Shown here: positions 41,904 to 51,857 of the stretch, one piece after another | Layout: every line of letters starts with the position of its first letter | How positions within the stretch are numbered: position 1 is the first letter of the stretch | Assembly (NCBI RefSeq): GCF_001663775.1 | Contig: NZ_KV467168.1 | Coordinates: 697,065-761,064 of the forward strand | DNA from: Arthrobacter sp. B6 | GTDB taxonomy: Bacteria; Actinomycetota; Actinomycetes; Actinomycetales; Micrococcaceae | Direction: 5' to 3' | DNA length: 64,000 bases | Program-made: the position numbers and the translations under genes | The notes under the pieces: model-generated | What the model saw: only the letters and a program-made list of their open reading frames with translations | Database searches by the model: none | Told to the model about the DNA's origin: nothing

Positions 41904-44900
41904 CTAGCCGTCGAGGCAGGCCGGCCCGAGGAGCACCTTGAGGTCCCCGAACAGCGAGGGGTTGGGGTTGACCCGCATGTGGACCGGGAGGCCCATCACC
42001 TCCACCCGTGAATCGCCGTGGAGGTGGACTCGGACCTCCGAGTTTCCGCGATGGTTGCGCAGGACGTCCCCGAGTTCAGTGACCACGGCCTCAGTGGCTT
42101 TGTGCGTGGGCATGGAGATGAGCAGCGGACCGTTGGTTCCCTCGCTGAGGTCGGGAACGGACAGCTCCATGCAGTTCAGGGTCACGGCGCCATCGTCGCG
42201 GCGCTGCAGCCTGCCTTTCACCACAACGATCAGGTCCTCGGCGAGGACCGACGCGATGGGGCCGTAGACCTGGCCGAAGAACATGACCTCCATGGAACCG
42301 CCAAGGTCTTCGATTTCGGCGCGCGCGTAGGCATTGCCGCTGGCTTTGGCGATGCGGCGGCTCAGCGAGGTGATCATTCCCGAGATGGTGATGATGGCGC
42401 CGTCCTGCGGGCCGTCTTCGGCAATGATGGACGTGATGGACTGGTCCGCGTGCTGGCTGAGCACCCCCTCCAGGCCCTGCAGCGGGTGGTCCGACACGTA
42501 GAGTCCCAGCATGTCCCGTTCGAAGGACAGTTTGTCTTTCTTCTCCCACTCGGGAAGTTCCGGGATCTCGATGCTCAGGGACGCCTCGGATTCGGCCTCC
42601 TCAAATCCGGCGAAGAGATCGAACTGGCCGATTGCCTCGTTGCGCTTGAGGGTGATGACCGAGTCGATGGCCTCCTCATGGATCATCACCAGTGCGCGGC
42701 GGTGGTGGTTGAGGGAGTCGAATGCCCCGGCCTTGATCAGCGATTCAATGGTGCGCTTGTTGCAGACCACTGCCGGGACCTTCATGAGGAAGTCCTTGAA
42801 CGAGGTGTAGGCCCCCTCGCTCTCCCGGGCAGCCACCATGGCCTGAACCACGTTGGAACCGACGTTCCGGATGGCACCCATGCCAAAGCGGATGTCGTTT
42901 CCCACCGGAGTGAAGTTCAGCGAGGATTCATTGACGTCCGGCGGGAGCACCGTAATGCCCATCCTGCGGCACTCGTTGAGGTAGATCGCGGACTTGTCCT
43001 TGTCGTCACCCACGGACGTCAGCAACGCTGCCATGTACTCCGGCGCGTAGTGGGCCTTCAGGTAGGCAGTCCAGTACGAAATCACACCGTAGGCGGCTGA
43101 GTGTGCCTTATTGAACGCGTAGTCGGAGAACGGCAGCAGGATGTCCCAGAGGGTCTTGACGGCCTCCATCGAGTAGCCGTTGTCCTGCATGCCCTGGGAG
43201 AAGCCGGCGAACTGTTTGTCCAGCTCGGACTTCTTCTTTTTGCCCATGGCGCGGCGGAGGATGTCGGCCTGGCCGAGGGAGTATCCGGCGAGCTTCTGCG
43301 CCACGGCCATGACCTGTTCCTGGTACACGATCAGGCCATAGGTCCCGCCGAGGATTTCGGCGAGCGGTTCCTTGAGCTCAGGGTGGATCGGAATGACTTC
43401 CTGGATCCCGTTCTTGCGCAGCGCGTAGTCGGTGTGCGCGTTGGCGCCCATGGGACCGGGGCGGTAGAGCGCCAGGACGGCGGAGATGTCTTCGAAGTTG
43501 TCAGGCTTCATCAGCTTGAGCAGGGACCGCATGGGCCCGCCGTCGAGCTGGAACACGCCCAGCGTGTCACCGCGGGCGAGCAACTCGTAGGAGGCAGCGT
43601 CATCCAGCGCCAGGCTGTCCAGGTCCAGTTCGTGGCCGCGGTTAAGCTTGATGTTCTCCAGGGCGTCGGAAATGATCGTGAGGTTCCGCAGGCCCAGGAA
43701 GTCCATCTTGATCAGGCCCAGGCCCTCGCAGGTGGGGTAATCGAACTGCGTGATCACCTGCCCGTCCTGGATGCGCCGCATGATGGGGATGACATCGATG
43801 ATGGGGTCCGAGGACATGATGACGCCGGCCGCGTGCACGCCCCACTGGCGTTTCAGCCCTTCGATGCCCAGAGCCGTCTCGAAGACCTTGGCCGCTTCAG
43901 GGTCCGATCCGATCAGCTGGCGGAAGTCACCGGCCTCGCTGTAGCGTTTCGAGTCCTTGTTCTGGATGTCGGCCAGCGGAATGTCCTTGGCCATGACGGC
44001 CGGCGGGAGCGCCTTGGTCAGCTGCTCGCCCATGCTGAACGGGTATCCCAGCACACGGGAGGAGTCCTTGAGCGCCTGCTTGGTCTTGATGGTGCCGTAG
44101 GTGACAATCATGGCCACGCGCTCGTCGCCGTACTTGCGGGTCACATAATCGATGACCTCTGACCGGCGCCGGTCATCGAAGTCGACGTCGAAGTCAGGCA
44201 TGGAGACGCGGTCCGGGTTGAGGAAGCGCTCGAAGATCAGGCCGTGGTGCAGCGGATCGAGGTCGGTGATTCGCATAGCGTAGGCCACCATGGAACCGGC
44301 ACCGGAGCCACGTCCGGGGCCGACGCGGATGCCGTTGTTTTTCGCCCAGTTAATGAAGTCCGCCACCACCAGGAAGTAGCCGGGGAAACCCATGGACGTG
44401 ATGACTTCCAGCTCGTAGTCAGCCTGGGTGCGGACTTTGTCCGGGACACCGCCCGGATACCTGTATTCCAGTCCAGCGGCCACTTCCTTGACCAGCCAGG
44501 ACGTCTCGTCCTCGCCCGGCGGGCAAGGGAACCGCGGCATGTAGTTGGCCCCGGTGTTGAAGGAAACTTCGCAGCGCTCTGCGATCAGAAGCGTGTTGTC
44601 GCACGCATCAGGGTGGTCCCTGAACAGCTCCCGCATTTCCTGGGGCGACTTGAGGTAATAGCCGCTGCCGGAGAATGCGAAGCGGGAGCCGCCATTGTCA
44701 TAGGTGGGCTCCAGAAGGGTGGAACCCGACTGGATTGCCAGGAGGGCTTCGTGCGCTTTCGCGTCGTGCTCGTGCGTGTAGTGCAGGTCATTGGTCGCAA
44801 CCAGAGGCAGTTTGAGTTCCTTGGCGAGCCTCAGCAGGTCCCCGGTCACCCGGCGCTCGATATCAAGGCCGTGGTCCATCAGCTCGCAGAAGTAGTTCTC

Positions 44901-45461
44901 TGCGCCAAAAATGTCGCGGAACTCCGAGGCTGCCTCCAGGGCTTCTCGGTACTGGCCGAGCCGCAGCCGGGTCTGGACTTCACCTGACGGGCAGCCCGTG
45001 GTGGCGATCAGGCCTTCCGAATACGTGTTCAGGAGCTCGCGGTCCAGCCGCGGCCACTTGCCGAAGACAGCGTCCAGGGAGGCGATGGAAGAGGCCCGGA
45101 ACAGATTGCGCATACCTGCGTTGTTGTAGCTCAGCAGCGTCATGTGCGTGTATGAGCCACCGCCGGAAATGTCGTCCTTGCGCTGGTGTTCCTCGCCCCA
45201 GCGCACACGGCTCTTGTCTGTCCGCGCGGTGCCGGGCGTGACGTATGCTTCGACACCGATGATGGGCTTTATGCCCTGATCAGTGGCGCGTTTCCAGAAG
45301 TCGAACGCGCCGAAGAGGTATCCGTGGTCGGTGGTGGCGAGAGCCGGCATGCCCAGGCGTTCAGTCTCATCGAAGAGCTCCCCCAGGCGGGCGGCGCCGT
45401 CCAACATGGAGTATTCGGTGTGGTTGTGCAGGTGGACGAACGAGGCATTGCTGGAAGTCAC
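41904..45461 (-). CDS. dnaE: DNA polymerase III alpha subunit
   Basis: The 1185-aa replicative polymerase. The N-terminal PHP domain has HLHNHTEYSMLDGA and ATTDHGYLFG. The polymerase active-site acidic residues are in PDFDVDFDD (about residue 422). The fingers/beta-binding region includes YQEQVMAVAQKLAGYSLGQADILRRAMGKKK. A helix-hairpin-helix region and a C-terminal OB-fold follow (ISGMITSLSRRIAKASG, GSMEVMFFGQVY). Its size and order fit DnaE1, the essential actinobacterial replicase with PHP proofreading activity. The start is a GTG, 35 bases after the rluD stop. Confidence 0.97.
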   Translation of the reverse strand: MTSSNASFVHLHNHTEYSMLDGAARLGELFDETERLGMPALATTDHGYLFGAFDFWKRATDQGIKPIIGVEAYVTPGTARTDKSRVRWGEEHQRKDDISGGGSYTHMTLLSYNNAGMRNLFRASSIASLDAVFGKWPRLDRELLNTYSEGLIATTGCPSGEVQTRLRLGQYREALEAASEFRDIFGAENYFCELMDHGLDIERRVTGDLLRLAKELKLPLVATNDLHYTHEHDAKAHEALLAIQSGSTLLEPTYDNGGSRFAFSGSGYYLKSPQEMRELFRDHPDACDNTLLIAERCEVSFNTGANYMPRFPCPPGEDETSWLVKEVAAGLEYRYPGGVPDKVRTQADYELEVITSMGFPGYFLVVADFINWAKNNGIRVGPGRGSGAGSMVAYAMRITDLDPLHHGLIFERFLNPDRVSMPDFDVDFDDRRRSEVIDYVTRKYGDERVAMIVTYGTIKTKQALKDSSRVLGYPFSMGEQLTKALPPAVMAKDIPLADIQNKDSKRYSEAGDFRQLIGSDPEAAKVFETALGIEGLKRQWGVHAAGVIMSSDPIIDVIPIMRRIQDGQVITQFDYPTCEGLGLIKMDFLGLRNLTIISDALENIKLNRGHELDLDSLALDDAASYELLARGDTLGVFQLDGGPMRSLLKLMKPDNFEDISAVLALYRPGPMGANAHTDYALRKNGIQEVIPIHPELKEPLAEILGGTYGLIVYQEQVMAVAQKLAGYSLGQADILRRAMGKKKKSELDKQFAGFSQGMQDNGYSMEAVKTLWDILLPFSDYAFNKAHSAAYGVISYWTAYLKAHYAPEYMAALLTSVGDDKDKSAIYLNECRRMGITVLPPDVNESSLNFTPVGNDIRFGMGAIRNVGSNVVQAMVAARESEGAYTSFKDFLMKVPAVVCNKRTIESLIKAGAFDSLNHHRRALVMIHEEAIDSVITLKRNEAIGQFDLFAGFEEAESEASLSIEIPELPEWEKKDKLSFERDMLGLYVSDHPLQGLEGVLSQHADQSITSIIAEDGPQDGAIITISGMITSLSRRIAKASGNAYARAEIEDLGGSMEVMFFGQVYGPIASVLAEDLIVVVKGRLQRRDDGAVTLNCMELSVPDLSEGTNGPLLISMPTHKATEAVVTELGDVLRNHRGNSEVRVHLHGDSRVEVMGLPVHMRVNPNPSLFGDLKVLLGPACLDG

Positions 45462-45496
45462 CGGACTATTCTATGCGCCGGGCGGCTCCGGAGTGG

Positions 45497-46423
45497 TCAG
45501 GCCTGCCCGGATTCGAGGACTTCCAGGGCAAAGGAGAGATCCTGCGGGTAGTCACTGGTAACCGTGACCCGCTCCCCCGTGACCGGGTGGTCGAAGCCGA
45601 GCTGGCGCGCGTGCAGCCACTGCCGGGTGAGACCCAGGGTGGCGGCCAGACGCGGATCCGCGCCGTAGGTCAGGTCACCGGCACAGGGGTGCCGCAAGGC
45701 GGAAAAATGCACCCGGATCTGGTGGGTGCGGCCTGTCTCGAGGTGCACTTCCACGAGGGTGGCCTTACCAAAGGCCTCCAGAACCTCATAGTGCGTGATT
45801 GAAGGCCGTCCGTCCTCAATGACGGCAAAGCGCCAGTCATGCCCCGGGTGCCGTCCGATCGGTGCGTCGATGGTGCCCTCCAACGGGTCCGGAAGGCCCT
45901 GGACCACTGCGTGGTACACCTTGTCCACAGTGCGCTCCTTGAACGCCCGTTTGAGGGCCGTGTAGGCGCGTTCGGTCTTGGCCACGACCATCACGCCGGA
46001 GGTGCCGACGTCGAGCCGGTGGACGATGCCTGCCCGTTCAGTGGATCCGGACGTCGAGATGCGGTACCCGGCTCCTGCAAGGCCGCCCACCACGGTGGGT
46101 CCGACCCAGCCCGGTGATGGATGGGCGGCCACACCCACCGGCTTGTCGACCACGACAAAGTCGTCATCGTCCAGCAAAATCTTCAGGCCTTCCACTACTT
46201 CCTCCACCACTTCGAGCGGGTCCCGCCGTTCGGGCACCGTGACGTCCAGCACGTCTCCTGCGACCAGCTTCGCGGACTTGCCCACGGCTTTGCCCCTGCA
46301 GCTGACGTTGCCTTCGGCGATCAGCGTGGCCGCGAGGGAACGCGAAATGCCCATGAGCTTGGCAAGCCCTGCGTCCGCGCGTGTCCCGCCGAATTCATCG
46401 GCAACCACAATCCGCTCAGGCAT
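45497..46423 (-). CDS. rluD: RluA/RluD-family 23S rRNA pseudouridine synthase
   Basis: A 308-aa enzyme with an N-terminal S4 RNA-binding domain ([21 protein letters not shown], then VAGDVLDV) and a catalytic domain with the nucleophilic Asp in [35 protein letters not shown] is the second family signature. RluD-type members modify helix 69 of 23S rRNA; the exact site here is inferred from the family. Its ATG overlaps the end of lspA by eight bases, an order conserved across actinobacteria and many other bacteria. Confidence 0.93.
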   Translation of the reverse strand: MPERIVVADEFGGTRADAGLAKLMGISRSLAATLIAEGNVSCRGKAVGKSAKLVAGDVLDVTVPERRDPLEVVEEVVEGLKILLDDDDFVVVDKPVGVAAHPSPGWVGPTVVGGLAGAGYRISTSGSTERAGIVHRLDVGTSGVMVVAKTERAYTALKRAFKERTVDKVYHAVVQGLPDPLEGTIDAPIGRHPGHDWRFAVIEDGRPSITHYEVLEAFGKATLVEVHLETGRTHQIRVHFSALRHPCAGDLTYGADPRLAATLGLTRQWLHARQLGFDHPVTGERVTVTSDYPQDLSFALEVLESGQA

Positions 46424-47009
46424 CCCCTGGTTCTTCCTTCTTTGCGGACTTCCCCCGTGGCGCGGCCACGTGCCGGGACCCGTCCAGCGAGATCCCCCGG
46501 AGGGTCAGGATGCAGATAATGGACACCGCTGACACCACCGCGGAATCAGCGATGTTGAAGATCGCGAAATTAGGCAGCTGGATGAAGTCCACCACGTGTC
46601 CCATTCCGAAGGAGGGTTCGCGGAACAGCCGGTCGGTGAGGTTACCCAGGGCGCCGCCCAGGAGGAGGCCCAGCGCGAGAGACCACCAGGCTGAACCCAG
46701 CTTGCGCACCTGGAACAGGATGGCGATCGAAACCGCCGCCATGATGATCGAGAAAACCCACGTGACGTTTTCGCCGATCGAGAATGCTGCGCCCGAGTTC
46801 CGGATGAAGTACCAGTGCAACACCGGAGGCAGAACGGGGATGCGTTCACCTTCAACCATGCTGGACGTGACCCAGAGTTTGGTCAGTTGGTCCAGCGCGT
46901 AGGCGAAAACGGCGAAGCCTGCAAAGAGGGACAACAGGACCCGGCGGCTGGGGCGCCGCGGCGTGGGGGGAAGAGGGAGTGCAGCGTCGGCGGCAAGTTC
47001 GTCTGTCAT
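46416..47009 (-). CDS. lspA: Lipoprotein signal peptidase (signal peptidase II)
   Basis: A 197-aa membrane aspartic protease that cleaves prolipoprotein signal peptides after lipid attachment; the lipoprotein encoded at 27-29 kb would be a substrate. Four TM helices are visible. The catalytic aspartates are in GNLTDRL and FNIADSAV. A short Pro/Arg-rich N-terminus precedes TM1, and the C-terminus is basic with a GKSAKKEEP tail. It is followed by rluD with an eight-base overlap and preceded by the divIVA terminator. Confidence 0.95.
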   Translation of the reverse strand: MTDELAADAALPLPPTPRRPSRRVLLSLFAGFAVFAYALDQLTKLWVTSSMVEGERIPVLPPVLHWYFIRNSGAAFSIGENVTWVFSIIMAAVSIAILFQVRKLGSAWWSLALGLLLGGALGNLTDRLFREPSFGMGHVVDFIQLPNFAIFNIADSAVVSAVSIICILTLRGISLDGSRHVAAPRGKSAKKEEPGDA

Positions 47010-47037
47010 GGTGCTTTCATTCGGATACCGATGTTAA

Positions 47038-47079
47038 TCACAAAAGCCGGCGGCCGAGGAATCCTCAGCCACCGGCTTT
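47038..47079 (-). terminator. Intrinsic terminator of divIVA
   Basis: On the minus strand AAAGCCGG...CCGGCTTT forms a long stem with inner GGC/GCC and GAGGA/TCCTC pairs, followed by TTTTGTG. It separates divIVA from lspA. Confidence 0.88.
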
Positions 47080-47118
47080 CAGAATACGTGCTTGACAGTC
47101 TAGTTTGGTTCGACCCTG

Positions 47119-47811
47119 CTAGTTCGCTTCGACCTCAGGCGCCGCGACGGAACCGCGGGCGTCAAGGTCGCGAAGCTGGCCTTCGATGTAGGCCTTCAGG
47201 CGTGAGCGGTAGTCGCGCTCAAAGCCGCGCAGTTGCTCAACTTTGCGTTCCAGCACGGAGCGCTGCTGCTCGAGCGCACCCAGGATCTTGCGGGACTTCT
47301 CCTGGGCGTCGTTGACCAGGCTGCTGGCTTCGATCTGCGCCTCGGCAATGATCTTGTCCTTCTGGGCCTGGCCGTCAGCGACGTGGCGGTCATGCATCTG
47401 CTGCGCCATGGCGAGCAGGCCTGCGGCTGACTCGGCAGAAGCCGTGTTGCCTGCCGGCTGGGCAGCAGCGGCGGCCGGGACAGCCGCGACGGCGGCGGCC
47501 TGCTCAGCTTCCTTCTTCTTGTTTGCCTCGGCAGCCTTGGCGTCGGCCTCGGCCTTGGCACGCGAGTCATCCTTCTCGGCCTTGACGGGCGCGGGGACCT
47601 TCTCGACTACCGGTGCTGCAACGGTGCTGGCAGGCACGGCTGAACCGCTTTCGGCGAGCTTCTTGCGCAGCTCGTCATTTTCCTGGTTCAGGCGCCGGAG
47701 TTCAACGACGATTTCGTCCAGGAAGTCATCTACTTCGTCCTGGTCGTAGCCTTCGCGGAACTTGGTCGGCTGAAAGCGCTTGTTGACAACGTCTTCTGGC
47801 GTCAAAGCCAT
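47119..47811 (-). CDS. divIVA: DivIVA domain protein (Wag31-type polar growth protein)
   Basis: A 230-aa coiled-coil protein. The conserved DivIVA N-terminus LTPEDVVNKRFQPTKFREGYDQDEVDDFLDE binds curved membrane and is followed by a first coiled coil (LRRLNQENDELRKKL). A long Ala/Pro/Lys-rich linker comes next, then a second coiled coil (QEKSRKILGALEQQRSVLERKVEQL). In actinobacteria DivIVA/Wag31 recruits cell-wall synthesis to poles and septa. Its place downstream of sepF and yggT in the division cluster is standard. A gap of 174 bases upstream leaves room for its own promoter. Confidence 0.96.
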   Translation of the reverse strand: MALTPEDVVNKRFQPTKFREGYDQDEVDDFLDEIVVELRRLNQENDELRKKLAESGSAVPASTVAAPVVEKVPAPVKAEKDDSRAKAEADAKAAEANKKKEAEQAAAVAAVPAAAAAQPAGNTASAESAAGLLAMAQQMHDRHVADGQAQKDKIIAEAQIEASSLVNDAQEKSRKILGALEQQRSVLERKVEQLRGFERDYRSRLKAYIEGQLRDLDARGSVAAPEVEAN

Positions 47812-47985
47812 CTGGTCACCTCACTGGTCTAGTTAGTCAGTGGCCTTCCGGCCGTCAAAACTACGGTACCTAAATATGGTCTGGTTCCTCTAATTCAACA
47901 CCGTGGTGTCAAACCGGAGTTTCTTCGCGTTCCAGGTAACAGATCCCTGCGGATCTGAGCCTGAACAGCTATGTCTAATGGAAAC

Positions 47986-48273
47986 TTACGCGAAACTCCT
48001 GGTGATCCCCATCGCCACGCTGACGGCGATGAACAAAATCAGGAACCCAAGGTCCAGGCTGATGCCTCCGAGCTTGAGCGGAGGGATAATCCGCCGCAGG
48101 ACCTTCAGGGGCGGATCGGTGATGGAGTAAACAGCGTGGGCCACCACCAAGGCTGGCCCCCGGGGCCGCCATTCCCTGGCAAACATCTGGACCCAATCGA
48201 ACACCAGCCGCACGATCAGCGCCACGAGGAACATTAATAAGGCGATATAGACAAGTCCGAAAACAATTCCCAT
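47986..48273 (-). CDS. YggT family membrane protein
   Basis: A 95-aa protein with two hydrophobic segments (FGLVYIALLMFLVALIVRLV and GISLDLGFLILFIAVSVAMG) around the conserved DWVQMFAREWRPRG...VYSITDPPLKVLRRIIPPL. YggT proteins sit between sepF and divIVA in nearly all actinobacteria; the family is implicated in division or osmotic/ion homeostasis but has no defined activity. Confidence 0.92.
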   Translation of the reverse strand: MGIVFGLVYIALLMFLVALIVRLVFDWVQMFAREWRPRGPALVVAHAVYSITDPPLKVLRRIIPPLKLGGISLDLGFLILFIAVSVAMGITRSFA

Positions 48274-48394
48274 GACTTAACTCATATCTCCATGTCCATT
48301 CCGGTTACCGCGGTGTCCTGCCAATGTGTCATATCTATTTCAGCACAGATGCCAGACAGGTCCACCTGCCTGGCATCCGCAATAAGCTTAATGG

Positions 48395-48925
48395 CTAGCT
48401 CTGATTGAAGAAGCTGGCCTGGGTCTCGCTGACCTTCTTGTCATCGCCGATGACCTCGACGTACGACGGCGACAGGAGGAAGACCTTGTTCGTGACACGT
48501 TCGATGCTGCCCCGGAGCCCGAACACAAGCCCTGCGGAGAAGTCCACCAGTCTCTTGGCATCGGCCTCGCCCATGTCCGTGACGTTCATGATAACCGGGA
48601 TGCCATCACGGAAGCTCTCGCCGATCAGCTTGGCGTCGTTGTAGGAGCGCGGGTGGATGGTGGTGATCTGCCGGAGGCCGGTAGATTCTTCGCGGCTGGA
48701 GGCCGCACGCTTGATGGGGGTCACTGGTGCGCGGTATTCCTCTTCGGGGACATAGGACGCCTCGCGGCTGACATCGCGGACGGGTGCCGGTGCACGGCGT
48801 TCCTCGCGGTCAACTTCCATGGAATCGTCCTCATCCTTACGTGTGGTGTGGTGCTCGGACTCGTAATGTTCGTCGCCATCGGCGAGCCCAAGATAGATCA
48901 TTGTCTTGCGCAGAGCGCCGGCCAT
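48395..48925 (-). CDS. sepF: Cell division protein SepF
   Basis: A 176-aa FtsZ-membrane anchor. The N-terminal amphipathic helix ([15 protein letters not shown]) would bind the membrane. An acidic/arginine-rich linker leads to the SepF core ([33 protein letters not shown]...[20 protein letters not shown]). In actinobacteria lacking ftsA, SepF is the main tether of the Z-ring, which fits the absence of ftsA in this cluster. Confidence 0.96.
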   Translation of the reverse strand: MAGALRKTMIYLGLADGDEHYESEHHTTRKDEDDSMEVDREERRAPAPVRDVSREASYVPEEEYRAPVTPIKRAASSREESTGLRQITTIHPRSYNDAKLIGESFRDGIPVIMNVTDMGEADAKRLVDFSAGLVFGLRGSIERVTNKVFLLSPSYVEVIGDDKKVSETQASFFNQS

Positions 48926-49013
48926 GGTCGACTCCTAATCGTGTCCGTAGGCGGGCCGACCAACGATTTGACAGCACTGGAAATCCCCGCCATTCACTTC
49001 CAATGCTTCGACG

Positions 49014-49745
49014 CTACCCCACGGCAGGACGCGATCCGAGAATATCCGAACCGATGCGCAGGTGTGTCGCTCCAAAGCGGATAGCCACTTCAAGGTCCTG
49101 GCTCATGCCGGCGGAAATGCCGGTTGCAGCGGGATGGTCGGCAGTGAGCCGTTCGGAGATGGACGCCAGCTTCTCGAAGGACGCTTCAGGCGAAGCCCCC
49201 AGCGGCGCCACGGCCATGACGCCGGCGAGGACCAGTCCGTCGGCAGCAGCCAGTTGCTCCGCGAGGGGGCCGACTTCGGACGGAGCGGCGCCGCCGCGGT
49301 GGGCGCCGGCGTCGTCGTCGAGACTGACCTGGATGAAGCACTCCAGCGCCGCCCTGCCGGACCGGTCCTGCTCGGCGGCCACGGCACGGGCGAGCCCGTC
49401 TGCCAGCTGCGGCCGGTCCACGGAGTGCACAGCGTGGGCGTAGCGGACGACGGACTTGGCTTTTTTGCTTTGGAGCTGACCCACAAAATGCCAGTTGAGC
49501 CCGAGGTCCCGCAGAATTTCCGATTTCGCGGAGGCCTCCTGGTCCCTGTTCTCACCGACGTCGGTGACTCCCAGCCGCGCGAGCCGGCGGATGTCGTCGG
49601 CCGGGTGGAACTTGGTGACGACGATCAGTGTGGGCTCATCTGCCCGGCCCGACGCCGTGGTGGCAGAAACGATCCGGCTCCTGACCGCGGCGAGGCCCTT
49701 CTCCAACTCGGCCGTGCGCGCCGCGGGGTCCACCGCCTCAGTCAT
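49014..49745 (-). CDS. YggS/PLPBP family pyridoxal phosphate homeostasis protein
   Basis: A 243-aa single-domain TIM-barrel PLP protein without known enzymatic activity; relatives balance PLP pools. The PLP lysine is in LIVVTKFHPADDIRRL. GVTDVGENRDQEASAK, LNWHFVGQLQSKKAK and SAGMSQDLEVAIRFGATHLRIG are typical. I start at the ATG at 49745, which overlaps the pgeF stop by eight bases; an upstream in-frame start inside pgeF is less likely. It is translationally coupled to pgeF. Confidence 0.93.
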   Translation of the reverse strand: MTEAVDPAARTAELEKGLAAVRSRIVSATTASGRADEPTLIVVTKFHPADDIRRLARLGVTDVGENRDQEASAKSEILRDLGLNWHFVGQLQSKKAKSVVRYAHAVHSVDRPQLADGLARAVAAEQDRSGRAALECFIQVSLDDDAGAHRGGAAPSEVGPLAEQLAAADGLVLAGVMAVAPLGASPEASFEKLASISERLTADHPAATGISAGMSQDLEVAIRFGATHLRIGSDILGSRPAVG

Positions 49746-50427
49746 GGGTCCAGACCAATCCGGCAAACCGGCCGGTGTCTTTGTTCCGGCGGTAGGAGAA
49801 GAGATCCTGGTTTTCCAGGGTGCAGGGCCCGGAGTACCGGACGTCTACGTCCGCGGCTTCCAGCTGGTCCCTCGCGCCCGCCGGAAGGTCGAGCCCGGGG
49901 GTTCCCCATCTGGTGGTGGACCACGTCGCAGGAATTGCTGCCGCCACGTCGTCGCGGAGCGCGGCAGGCACCTCATAGCAGGCGCCGCAGATGGACGGGC
50001 CGAGCCATGCCTGGATGCCGACAGCGCCCAGGGCGCGCATGCGCTCCACCGCGGCGGGAATAACACCCGCTGCGAGCCCCGGGCGCCCGGCATGGACAGC
50101 CGCGAGCACCGGACCGTCGGGGGCCTCGCCGACCATCACCGCCGGGATGCAGTCGGCCACCATTACCGCCAGCGGCAGGCCGCAGGAAACCATCGCATCG
50201 GCCTCAGGCGTTGCACTGCCGGCCTCCATGACCGCCACGGCAGTACCGTGCACCTGGTTCATGAAGCGCAGGGTACCCGGAACAATGCCGGCGCTGCGCT
50301 CCAGCTCTTCCCTGCGTACCCGGACGTCAGCCGGCTTGTCCCCCACATGCAGCGCCAGGTTGCCGGCGCCTGTGTCCGTGAACGCCACTGACACTCCGGG
50401 GAGGACTTCCGCCTTCCAAAGAAACAA
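49738..50427 (-). CDS. pgeF: Peptidoglycan editing factor / purine nucleoside phosphorylase-like (YfiH/LACC1 family)
   Basis: A 229-aa protein with the metal and active-site residues of the family: QVHGTAV (His), MVADCIPAVM (Cys) and AVHAGRPGLAAGV (His), with GPSICGACYEVP later. Members have been reported to act on adenosine/inosine (LACC1-like) and, in E. coli YfiH, to correct muropeptide composition. Its place directly behind ftsZ fits a cell-wall link. The frame opens at a TTG eight bases after the ftsZ stop; a GTG seven codons in is an alternative start. Confidence 0.9.
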   Translation of the reverse strand: MFLWKAEVLPGVSVAFTDTGAGNLALHVGDKPADVRVRREELERSAGIVPGTLRFMNQVHGTAVAVMEAGSATPEADAMVSCGLPLAVMVADCIPAVMVGEAPDGPVLAAVHAGRPGLAAGVIPAAVERMRALGAVGIQAWLGPSICGACYEVPAALRDDVAAAIPATWSTTRWGTPGLDLPAGARDQLEAADVDVRYSGPCTLENQDLFSYRRNKDTGRFAGLVWTHD

Positions 50428-50435
50428 GCCGTGCC

Positions 50436-51668
50436 CTACTTCAGGAAGTCGGGGACATCCAGGTCATCGGAGCGGCTGCCGGAAAGGTCCGGCTCCACTA
50501 CCGAGGGGAGGTCGACGTCGAATCCGGAGTCTGCGGGGACAGCTGACGGGCGCTGCTGGCCCCAGTTGCTCAGTCCGGACGCACCGACTCCGGCGTGGAC
50601 CGGCTGCACGTTCATCTGGTGGCTTCCGCCCGACGGAGCCTGGGCGGGCGCCGGCGCAGGGGCTGCCGGGCGCTGGGGGGCAACCTGGGGCTGGGACTGG
50701 TCCATGGAAGGCGAAGTTGCCTTCACGTCGTCGAAGCCTGCGGCAATGACGGTCACGCGGGCCTCGTCCCCGAGGGCGTCGTCGATGACGGCGCCGAAGA
50801 TGATGTTCGCTTCGGGGTGGGCCACTTCCTGGACCAGGCGCGCGGCTTCGTTGATCTCGAAGAGGCCAAGGTCAGAACCGCCCTGGATGGACAGCAGGAC
50901 TCCATGCGCGCCGTCAATGGAAGCCTCAAGCAGGGGCGAAGCGATGGCCAGTTCCGCAGCCTTGACGGCACGGTCCTCACCCCGCGCCGAGCCGATGCCC
51001 ATCAGCGCCGAGCCTGCGCCCTGCATGACAGACTTCACGTCGGCGAAGTCAAGGTTGATCAGGCCGGGCGTGGTGATGAGGTCGGTGATGCCCTGGACAC
51101 CGGACAGCAGGACCTGGTCAGCGGAGCGGAAAGCGTCCAGGACGGAGACGTTGCGGTCGCTGATGGAGAGGAGCCGGTCGTTCGGGATAACGATCAGGGT
51201 GTCCACTTCGTCGCGCAGGGCGTCAATGCCCGCCTCGGCGGAGCCCGCACGGCGGCGGCCTTCAAAGGTGAACGGGCGGGTGACAACGCCGATCGTCAGC
51301 GCGCCAAGTGAGCGTGCAATGCGGGCCACCACGGGAGCGCCGCCGGTGCCGGTTCCGCCACCCTCACCGGCGGTCACGAACACCATGTCTGCGCCGCGGA
51401 TGACCTCTTCGATTTCGTCAGCGTGGTCCTCAGCAGCCTGCTTGCCCACCTCCGGGTTGGCGCCTGCACCGAGCCCACGTGTCAGCTCCCGCCCGACGTC
51501 AAGCTTGACGTCGGCGTCGCTCATCAGCAGGGCCTGGGCATCGGTGTTGATTGCGATGAATTCGACACCGCGTAGACCGACTTCGATCATGCGGTTGACT
51601 GCGTTCACGCCACCGCCGCCGATGCCGACGACCTTGATGACGGCCAAGTAATTCTGCGGAGCTGCCAC
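50436..51668 (-). CDS. ftsZ: Cell division GTPase FtsZ
   Basis: A 410-aa tubulin homologue that builds the Z-ring. The GTP-binding signature GGGTGTGG lies near residues 105-112. The T7 catalytic loop lies in [12 protein letters not shown] Pro/Gln/Ala-rich linker of roughly 60 residues is followed by the C-terminal peptide [10 protein letters not shown], which binds SepF and FtsW. It is preceded by a 189-base region with room for several promoters, common for actinobacterial ftsZ, and is followed by pgeF after eight bases. Confidence 0.98.
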   Translation of the reverse strand: MAAPQNYLAVIKVVGIGGGGVNAVNRMIEVGLRGVEFIAINTDAQALLMSDADVKLDVGRELTRGLGAGANPEVGKQAAEDHADEIEEVIRGADMVFVTAGEGGGTGTGGAPVVARIARSLGALTIGVVTRPFTFEGRRRAGSAEAGIDALRDEVDTLIVIPNDRLLSISDRNVSVLDAFRSADQVLLSGVQGITDLITTPGLINLDFADVKSVMQGAGSALMGIGSARGEDRAVKAAELAIASPLLEASIDGAHGVLLSIQGGSDLGLFEINEAARLVQEVAHPEANIIFGAVIDDALGDEARVTVIAAGFDDVKATSPSMDQSQPQVAPQRPAAPAPAPAQAPSGGSHQMNVQPVHAGVGASGLSNWGQQRPSAVPADSGFDVDLPSVVEPDLSGSRSDDLDVPDFLK

Positions 51669-51857
51669 GTTACGTGTCCCTTGTTCGTGTCCTATTGCGA
51701 AAACTGATGGAGTCGAGCTTGAAGCTTTGAACCTTAACCTTCGAGTTGAAGGTTATAGTTATGTCAAGTAACTCATGTCTGTGACGGTATTTCCTATGGT
51801 TCGCACATTCAATAACCACAGGCCGCGTGTCGCGCGAATACCGGGAAATAAAGGGGT
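51669..51857. other. ftsQ-ftsZ intergenic region
   Basis: AT-richer than its surroundings, as expected of a promoter region for ftsZ. It holds a small hairpin AACCTTC-GAGTT-GAAGGTT (51736-51754). No gene seen. Confidence 0.5.
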